Assembly: GCA_030849465.1 (NCBI GenBank)
Contig: JARVLF010000015.1
Location: 496,001 to 560,000 of the forward strand
Direction of reading: 5' to 3'
Origin: Moesziomyces globuligerus
Taxonomy: Eukaryota; Basidiomycota; Ustilaginomycetes; Ustilaginales; Ustilaginaceae
Length of the DNA stretch: 64,000 nucleotides
A program made the translations under genes and the position numbers. The notes under the pieces are model-generated. The model worked only from the letters and a program-made list of their open reading frames with translations. It was not told the DNA's origin and made no database searches. How positions within the stretch are numbered: the stretch's first letter is position 1; every line of letters begins with the position of its first letter. Shown piece by piece: positions 58,012-64,000 of this stretch.

Positions 58012-59079
58012 ATGACGGCTGGATGTAGTGCTGCACCGGCGGCTGCAGGCGGATGCTCGACGTCGACCGCCGCCGCCGCCGCGGCGCCCTTGGCACACTT
58101 ACGATTGGGTCGGCGTAGCCGACGCGGTAGTAGCAGCGGTGCTAGCAGCAGTAGCAGTACGAGCAGCACGGCTCCCGCCACCTCTTCCTTGGGTCTGAAT
58201 GCGCGTTCGGGTCGGAAGCGCCGACGACACAGTACCCTCTCCAGCACCGGTGCAGCGTCCGGGTCGGAGGACGAGGAGCGCGGTCCGCCGACCTTTCGTC
58301 TGCGGCTGGGGAGCTACGTTTCCGAATTCAGACTCGAGGGTACGAGAAGTCTATCTCCGGGAGGACAGAGACCGACCTCGCCTCTGGCGAGACACCGACC
58401 TCAGCCGAGACTGCATACCGCAGCACCGACGCCGCTCTCGGAAACCGTCGCTGGAGCGCCAGACGGTGCGGACGAGATGGATCTCGATGTCCAGTCGACG
58501 TTTCAGGCCATGCAGGTCGATAGTCCCACCGCTTCCCCCTCGTTGGCTTCGGCGGTACCGTTCTTTGCGATGCGGTCCGACCCTTCGCCGCTAGCGCCAG
58601 ACCCGACCTGGCGCATGCAGCCGTCGTTCTCCTCCGATGCCTCAGCGGGTGGCGCGGCTCCATTGCTCGAATCCAGGTACGCAGCGATGGGCCGCGGTGG
58701 TGCAATGGTTCCGGCGTTCTCGGCTCTCGCGAGCGCGAATACGGTGCAGCCAGGTGTTTTCCCTTCGGCCTCGCTGCTAGCAGCAAGGAGGAACTCGCGC
58801 CAGAACCAGCCGCTACATCATCTCCCCGTCTCCCCCTCGCCCCTCTCCCGCGCCCTGCCTCAGCAACCAACACGGCAGCATGCATCGGCCTCCGAATCGT
58901 TTTCGCATCAGCATTTGTACCATAGCCCCAACTCGCATCCTCAGCATCACGTCCACAACCGTACCCGCTCCTCGTCCATCCCGCCCTCTCAACAGCAAGA
59001 CCTCCAGCACCCTGTACTTCCCTCGCCGCTTCGCCGCCACTCGGACGGCACGCCCGCTCCGCACGAGCGCGCGCAGTGA
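58012..59079 (+). CDS. Low-complexity hypothetical protein (Ser/Pro/Gln/His-rich)
   Basis: A 355-codon frame from ATG 58012, open somewhat further upstream but only from GTG. No family resemblance. Composition is disordered: a poly-Ala segment, Arg-rich stretch (LGRRSRRGSSSG), a basic patch GRKRRRHS that could be a nuclear signal, acidic SGSEDEERGP, and a C-terminal half rich in Gln, His, Ser and Pro (QQPTRQHASASES, HQHLYHSPNSHPQHH). One more ordered segment, FRLRLGSYVSEFRL, sits around residues 95-110. The opposite-strand frame here is Arg-dominated and looks like a shadow. The true 5' end and any upstream exon are uncertain. It may be a nuclear regulator, but that is only a guess from the basic patch and the composition. 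Confidence 0.45.
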   Translation: MTAGCSAAPAAAGGCSTSTAAAAAAPLAHLRLGRRSRRGSSSGASSSSSTSSTAPATSSLGLNARSGRKRRRHSTLSSTGAASGSEDEERGPPTFRLRLGSYVSEFRLEGTRSLSPGGQRPTSPLARHRPQPRLHTAAPTPLSETVAGAPDGADEMDLDVQSTFQAMQVDSPTASPSLASAVPFFAMRSDPSPLAPDPTWRMQPSFSSDASAGGAAPLLESRYAAMGRGGAMVPAFSALASANTVQPGVFPSASLLAARRNSRQNQPLHHLPVSPSPLSRALPQQPTRQHASASESFSHQHLYHSPNSHPQHHVHNRTRSSSIPPSQQQDLQHPVLPSPLRRHSDGTPAPHERAQ

Positions 59080-59184
59080 CCCCAGTCCGAACAGAATGTC
59101 GCCCCCGTCTTTGTTCAGTACGGCCGCATTCCGCACGCAATCCACTTCACCAAGTTTCAAAGATGTCCTTGGAGTGCGACGAGG

Positions 59185-60090
59185 CTAGGTGGTTTTGGTG
59201 CGCTTCTGCGCCGCGAGCGCCCGCACAGGGCTGCCGCGCGCCACGCCGGTCCACCAGAGCACGCGGAACTGCAGGCGGAGAGGGGGAGAAGAAGAAAGTC
59301 AGCATCGAGCACCCGCGCGAGTGCGGATGAGGGGCACCGGTACTTACGCAGAAGAGGAAGAAGGTGATCATGATGTTTCCGAATAGCTGCATGCACCCAC
59401 GGGTCTCGTCAGTCAAAGATCCACCACGTGGTCCATCGTGGCATGTACTTACGAGGCTGTTCCAGCTCGTTGGCTGTGCGAGGAGCTTGAGCTTGTCGAG
59501 CGCGTTTGCATGATGCACGCCGACGATGCCGGTCCTAGTCGGGGGGCCATTTGGCAGGAGCCAGATGGTGAGCCCGATATGCGTCCCTACTCGGGCGTAA
59601 TCATCATCGCACGTCAGCTTTGCCGCTTCTGCAGAGCCTTCGAAGCGTCGGAACTTACAGTCAGCTGCAGCCAGGACGATGATGAGGTATCTGAGCACGC
59701 GTTCCAGCACCTCGTTGTTGCGTCCGCGGAGGAACTTGCGCAGCGCGTAGAAGAGGAGCGCCGAGTTGAGCATGATGAGGAAGTAGCAGCTGCCGAGCTG
59801 GCCGAGCGCCATGCGCGAGGCATCCGAGAGCACGCCTGCCTGAAGCAGCCCGCTCTGCAGCTTGCTGCTCGATACGAAGGCCGGCGGGATGAGCTCGTGC
59901 TGATACCGCTCCGGCAGCACCAGCGCATAGTAGCTCCCCGCCAGCACGCTCACCGGCTCCAGGATCCCGAAAAAGTAGTACTGCCCCAGTCCCAAACCCA
60001 GACGTCAGCATATCTTGTCGAAGTCCTGCGGGGCAGAGTGGCACCTACCCAATGATTTGGCAGTGGATCGAGAGACTTGACGGACGACAT
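59185..60090 (-). CDS. Small polytopic membrane protein (DUF7704-like), five exons
   Basis: Exons 60090-60049, 59980-59659, 59586-59453, 59386-59348 and 59268-59185, with introns of 68, 72, 66 and 79 nt. Donors are GTAGGT once and GTAAGT three times; the first intron has a CTGAC branch-like motif. The total is 207 codons including the stop, so 206 residues. Helices are visible at YYFFGILEPVSVLAGSYYALV, LGQLGSCYFLIMLNSALLFYALR, VLRYLIIVLAAADWTHIGL and IMITFFLFCFRVLWWTGV. The arrangement, including the PLP start and an EP motif in the first helix, resembles the fungal DUF7704 group of small four-helix membrane proteins of unknown function. Every splice phase matches and the stop falls in frame, which supports the model. 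The gene starts 448 bp from SPC24 and is divergent from it; it ends convergent with the preceding hypothetical gene. Confidence 0.8.
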
Positions 60091-60538
60091 GGCGAGAGGA
60101 TGAAGAAGGCGTCGAGTGGTGAGAAGACAAGGTGCAAGAGGCCAGCGCATGTGGAGAAAGGTTGCATGAATGCCCGACCAGCGTGGGGCGGGGTTGGTCA
60201 CGTGAGTGACAGGCACGCGTCACCGGGCGAAAGGTGTTAATGAGTCTAGGCTAACAGATTTTACGGATCGCGCGTGGAGGACTCGACGCGCAGAAAGAGC
60301 AACACTTTTCTACAAATCAACACCCTGCATTAGCCGCTGAGTCGATGCATCCACCGTCACTCGCCATCCAGCCCATCATCCCTCATCGCCACCATCGTCC
60401 ATACCATCCATACGAGCCTCTTCACTACACCGCGAACTCATACCAACCATCTCACCATCGCCTTCGCCTTCGCCATCGTCGTCACCACACACCTCTGCAG
60501 GTCCGACGTCACCTCCTCGTCTCCGTCGCTCGCTCAAT
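60091..60538. promoter_or_regulatory. Divergent promoter, DUF7704-like gene / SPC24
   Basis: A 448-bp interval between the two start codons. The SPC24 side is a CAT/CCA-rich, pyrimidine-biased leader without ATG near the gene. No TATA box is recognised. Confidence 0.5.
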
Positions 60539-61305
60539 ATGTCTACACCGCGCGATGACTCGGCAGCTTTGATGCCACCGCCTTCGCTTCCTGTGGCCTC
60601 CTCGTCGACGTCTTCTCCGGCGGTGGACGAGGCGCGGCTGACGGACGACGACATTGATGCGCTGATCTCGTCGCTGCAGCCGCACGAGGAGCTGGACCAG
60701 CTGCGCGCGATCGAAAAGACGATCCGCGAGACGCAGGCGCGCCGACGCCGCGAGGACGAAGAGATGCGCGCCAAGCTGCACGCGCTCGAATCGGCGCTCG
60801 GCGATCTGCGCAAGCAGAGCACGCGTCAGGCCGCCGACTGGCGAAGCCTCGCCCAGCACGCCGAAACGATCGAGAAGCTCGACAACCGCAACTTTGACCT
60901 CGCCAAGAAGATCAACGAACACGAAGCGCTCCTCTCATCCCTCCAGACCGAACTTCTAGACCTCAAGAGATCCGCTGAAGAACTCGAAGAAATCGACGTA
61001 GAAGACGAATCCGAAATGGACAAAGATGCGTAAGTCTCACCTCCCATCCCTCCCGTGCCATCATTGATTCATCCACTGACATTGACTCTCACCATACAAC
61101 AAGACTGAGGTTGAGAATCTTCCGAGGCCTAGGTTTCTTACCATCCAAGAACACAGACGCTGCTACTGCAGAATGGTCCACCCTCCTCGTCCGCTCCGAC
61201 ACCCGCAACTCTGCCATCCACTTCGACATCCACACCGCCCACCTCAAACACAACGAAATCTCCCCCCTCATCCTCGCCGACCAACTCTGGAAAGCCGCCG
61301 AATAA
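60539..61305 (+). CDS. SPC24: Kinetochore protein Spc24 (Ndc80 complex), two exons
   Basis: Subunit of the Ndc80 complex, which links microtubules to centromeric chromatin; Spc24 pairs with Spc25 at the inner end. Exon 1 is 60539-61029 and exon 2 61104-61305; the 74-nt intron has a GTAAGT donor and CAACAAG acceptor. The product is 230 residues. After a Ser-rich N-terminus comes a long coiled coil at about 40-155 (ALISSLQPHEELDQLRAIEKTI to LLSSLQTELLDLKRSAEELEE). The C-terminal globular domain reads LRLRIFRGLGFLP and TLLVRSDTRNSAIHFDI, ending LADQLWKAAE, matching the pattern of Spc24 heads. Without splicing the protein would stop before this domain, at DKDA. Length fits the family (about 200-230). 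Confidence 0.88.
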
Positions 61306-61426
61306 TCCAATCCTTCCCTGTACACCATCTCTATCTCGAACTCTTGCCAAGAGAAGAAAACCCCGACTGCATTCAAGCAAGAACAGCTCTGAAGGTGAAA
61401 TCGATGCGGCTTCAACGGGAGGGGGT

Positions 61427-64000
61427 TTAGCGCATCTCGAAGGCGCACGAGGAGGGTTCCGGGGTATGATGCAGGCTGAGCTGCTGGTAGGGTTCCGAGT
61501 TCTCGTGAAAGTAAAAGCCCGACATCTTGCCGCGAGCGCCGAGGTCGTCGTAGTCGGACTCGTCTGCCATGCCCGCGAAGGGATCGTCGGTCGGAATCGG
61601 CGGATGCGGACTCGTAGGCGAAGCAGGCCAGAAGCCCGACCCCGACTGCAGCGGTGGCGACTGCGGACCATACACCTCCCTCACCTGCTGCTGCTGGTGG
61701 TAGAGGTGCGCCAGATGCGGCTGTCCCGACTGGCCCGGTGCGGACAGCGACAGCTCGCGCCGCCTCTGCGTCCGTGCCGCATACCACTGCGGACCCGACA
61801 CGCCGGCGCTCGCGAAGCCCGCACTCGCCACCACCGGCGACGCAGTCGGCGACGCCGCATACCCCGAGCTCGCCATCGAGACATTGCTGCTACTCCTCGC
61901 CCTCCCTTCCTCGCCCCTCGCCGGCGGCGGCGCACCCGCACTCTCGCCCAGCTCGACGCAGACGTAGTAGAAGCCCGCAAAGCTCGCGCCGTTGATGTCG
62001 CGGACGCGGTGGTCGGGGACGAGGAACTTCTCCTTCCAGCGCATAAAGACGAACGGCTTGTTGGCGTGGTGGAAGCGCAGCCCGGGCTTGCTCAGCGCCG
62101 ACCGGAGCGGCCGGAAGGGCGGAAACCTCGCCCAGTGCTTGAGATCGTCCGCCTCGGTCGCACCCCACTTGCCCGTCACAAAGCCGTAGCGGTCGCCGAT
62201 GATCTCGGCGTCAAAGTAGGTGGTGAGCTCGGGCCAGTCCTCGGTGAGCCCGCGGATGTTGAGGTAGCCGCACAGATGCGACGCCTCGAGGTCGACGTTG
62301 ACGATGCGCACCGTCACGTCGTACGAATTGCGCCCGGACTTCTGCGTGCCGTTGAACGTCGCGCCCGGATACAGGCAGCCGCGGCCCTTGGGCGGCGTGC
62401 GCAGCCGCGAGAGCTCCGCCAGAGGATCCGGCTTGCACGGATCGAACCACCGCACATCGCCCCATTTGGCTGCCAGTCGCATCGCCTCTGCGTCCTCTTT
62501 GCTCTCGTTCGCGCTGGCAGCCTCGTCGGGCCTGGCACTGTGGAAGGCGAGCGGATCCATGAAGTACTTGACCGCACGTGTGGGGTCCACCGCGTTGACA
62601 TGCGAGGTTGACGACGCCGAGAGCGACGTCGAGGTCGAAGTGGTGGCGAGAGAGGCGGGCCGCTGCTCCCGCGCCGAGTAGTACAGCGTATCCGCGATTT
62701 CGTGTCTCGGAATCAAGCTCAGCCTGGGCCGCGTCATGGCCGAGGGCCCGTACGGGTCGTCGTCCTTCGCAGCGGGCCCCTCAGATGCTGGGATCGCAGC
62801 GGCACCGACGGCGGCGAACGGCAGCGTGGTGGGGCCCGTGGACGAGCCCGACCTGCTTAAGCGCCGGGCCGACGACGGTCTGCGTTGTTTGGCCGCACCC
62901 GGAATGGCGTGGGCGGGCGCCGGGATATGCGCGTGCGGTGCCGAGGCCTGCGAAGCACCAGATGCATGCAGGTGGCTGCCGCTGCGTGATCTCGGCTGTT
63001 GCGGGGACGTGGTCGCCAGGGGAGGAGCGGTGGAGGGAGTAGACGAGGGGACGAAATTGTGAGTGGCTTGCTCGTTGAGACCGGGTGCCGCTTCGAGCGA
63101 AGGCGTGGATGGGTTGGCGGGAGGGAAGCTGACGACGACGGGGGCGGAGGAAGAGCTTACACTCTCGGGACCCAAGCCAGAGCCGCTGTAGCTCAAGCTT
63201 CTGGAAAAGCTGCCAGAGCGACCCAAGGTTTCGGAGTGGCCAGTGGACGCAGCAGCTGTAGCGTCTGGCTGAGTGCGATGGCTTGCGCTGTCAGTATGAT
63301 ACGTGGAGACATCGGCGAAACGGATGCGCCCTCCACGGCTGGATGAGCGGCCGAAAGGCGGAGGCGACGAAGGCGTTCGGAGTGTTGGGGATGCCGGGGC
63401 TGCTTCGAGAGGCGGGAAAGCAGACGGGTCGTGCATGGTCACGTCGTCGATGGACTGGGACCGAGGGGCGTCGCCGCCGGCACCCATGTTGTTGACCGAG
63501 ATGGTCAAATGCATCTGAGGCCCATTGTTGTCTGGCGAATTGTTTGAAACGGCGGCATCGAACATGCTGTCTGGTGGCGTGCGGGATGCTGCGACGAGAG
63601 CTGGCTGGGTATCGTTTGGCCGCGCGGCGGCGGTGGGCACGGCGAGACTGGAAGTGGAAGCGGCGGCAGTCTCAGCGAGCTGGGCAGAGCATTGTGTGCA
63701 GATGGCGTGACCGTCTGCGTCTGCTGCACAGACCTCGTCGCTGCTAAGGTGTCGGGAGAGGGCTACGGCGGCAGCAGCGTTGATTGCGGAGGTGAGGCTC
63801 TGATGTGGCTGGTTACGGTGGTGGGAGCGGATCGAGTCTGGGGCGAAGGCGTACGAGGAGGGGCTGGGAGCCGACATTGATGTGGCGGAGGACTGGTTCG
63901 GGTGCAGAGTTGAATCGTTCGAGGGGGGAGGGAGGTCGAGAAGCTGACCGCAGCGTGCGCAGTTTTTGGGCTGGCCCGGGCCGAGTTCGGCGCGCCTGGC
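61427..64000 (-). CDS. GID4: GID E3 ligase substrate receptor Gid4 (5'-partial or open to edge)
   Basis: Homologue of Gid4/Vid24, the receptor of the GID/CTLH ubiquitin ligase that recognises Pro/N-degrons, for example on gluconeogenic enzymes during glucose recovery. The frame is open from the right edge: 41 codons precede the first visible ATG at 63877 with no stop and no Met, so the start may lie outside the window. 857 codons are visible. A Ser/Ala-rich N-terminal half of about 450 residues precedes the beta-barrel, which begins GATFNGTQKSGRNSYDVTVRI and contains HLCGYLNIRGLTEDWPELTTYF, AEIIGDRYGFVTGKWGATE, LKHWARFPPF, FVFMRWKEKFLVPD and GASFAGFYYVCVEL. An insert of about 136 residues (647-782 from ATG) separates the last two strands; the final strand is GKMSGFYFHENSEPYQQLSL. 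Two CxxC pairs occur near the N-terminus (CARC at 63961-63950, CTQC at 63700-63689). Confidence 0.92.
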   Translation of the reverse strand, partial: ARRAELGPGQPKNCARCGQLLDLPPPSNDSTLHPNQSSATSMSAPSPSSYAFAPDSIRSHHRNQPHQSLTSAINAAAAVALSRHLSSDEVCAADADGHAICTQCSAQLAETAAASTSSLAVPTAAARPNDTQPALVAASRTPPDSMFDAAVSNNSPDNNGPQMHLTISVNNMGAGGDAPRSQSIDDVTMHDPSAFPPLEAAPASPTLRTPSSPPPFGRSSSRGGRIRFADVSTYHTDSASHRTQPDATAAASTGHSETLGRSGSFSRSLSYSGSGLGPESVSSSSAPVVVSFPPANPSTPSLEAAPGLNEQATHNFVPSSTPSTAPPLATTSPQQPRSRSGSHLHASGASQASAPHAHIPAPAHAIPGAAKQRRPSSARRLSRSGSSTGPTTLPFAAVGAAAIPASEGPAAKDDDPYGPSAMTRPRLSLIPRHEIADTLYYSAREQRPASLATTSTSTSLSASSTSHVNAVDPTRAVKYFMDPLAFHSARPDEAASANESKEDAEAMRLAAKWGDVRWFDPCKPDPLAELSRLRTPPKGRGCLYPGATFNGTQKSGRNSYDVTVRIVNVDLEASHLCGYLNIRGLTEDWPELTTYFDAEIIGDRYGFVTGKWGATEADDLKHWARFPPFRPLRSALSKPGLRFHHANKPFVFMRWKEKFLVPDHRVRDINGASFAGFYYVCVELGESAGAPPPARGEEGRARSSSNVSMASSGYAASPTASPVVASAGFASAGVSGPQWYAARTQRRRELSLSAPGQSGQPHLAHLYHQQQQVREVYGPQSPPLQSGSGFWPASPTSPHPPIPTDDPFAGMADESDYDDLGARGKMSGFYFHENSEPYQQLSLHHTPEPSSCAFEMR

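Overview
The window is GC-rich, gene-dense nuclear DNA from a fungus. Gene content, codon use and intron style point to a smut or smut-related yeast of the Ustilaginomycotina (Ustilago/Sporisorium/Pseudozyma type). Most genes are long and intronless. The few introns are 66-112 nt with GTAAGT-like donors, and every function is eukaryotic. There are no operons, no CRISPR, and I found no tRNA, rRNA or transposon. Genes sit on both strands; both outermost genes (ESF1 on the left, GID4 on the right) run off the window.

Layout, left to right. RNA processing: ESF1 (5'-partial), then LSM5 and BUD13 as a divergent pair of splicing genes. Membrane and regulatory block: a seven-helix protein with a long tail, an MFS transporter, a large Zn2Cys6 transcription factor and a GPR1/FUN34/YaaH acetate-ammonium transporter. 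Then a 3.8-kb reading frame for ergothioneine synthase Egt1 that contains a complete Tad2-type tRNA adenosine deaminase in its C-terminal catalytic domain. Translation genes: eL31 and eIF3h. After a 3-kb gap come a TMEM198/DUF4203-like membrane protein, a mitochondrial-type beta-carbonic anhydrase, a cytochrome P450, a three-exon conserved fungal protein of unknown function, a type IID (ENA/ACU) alkali-cation P-type ATPase, a small HSP12-family gene with one intron, an SV2/SVOP-like MFS transporter, an MTM1/SLC25A39-type mitochondrial carrier, the inner nuclear membrane protein Src1/Heh1, two low-complexity hypothetical proteins, a five-exon small membrane protein, the kinetochore subunit SPC24 and the GID E3 ligase receptor GID4.

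The genes do not form a dedicated pathway cluster; most are housekeeping. The standout observation is the Egt1-Tad2 chimera: an apparently essential tRNA-editing enzyme (A34 to I34) carried as an in-frame insertion inside a thiol-antioxidant biosynthetic enzyme. Secondary points are a GID4 with an N-terminal CxxC pair and a long insert in its beta-barrel, a cysteine-bearing expanded loop in the MTM1-type carrier, AT-hooks in Src1, the shared LSM5/BUD13 promoter, and a probable long 5'UTR intron in the eL31 gene. All exon structures were assigned by eye from splice signals and family alignment remembered in general terms; no search was run.
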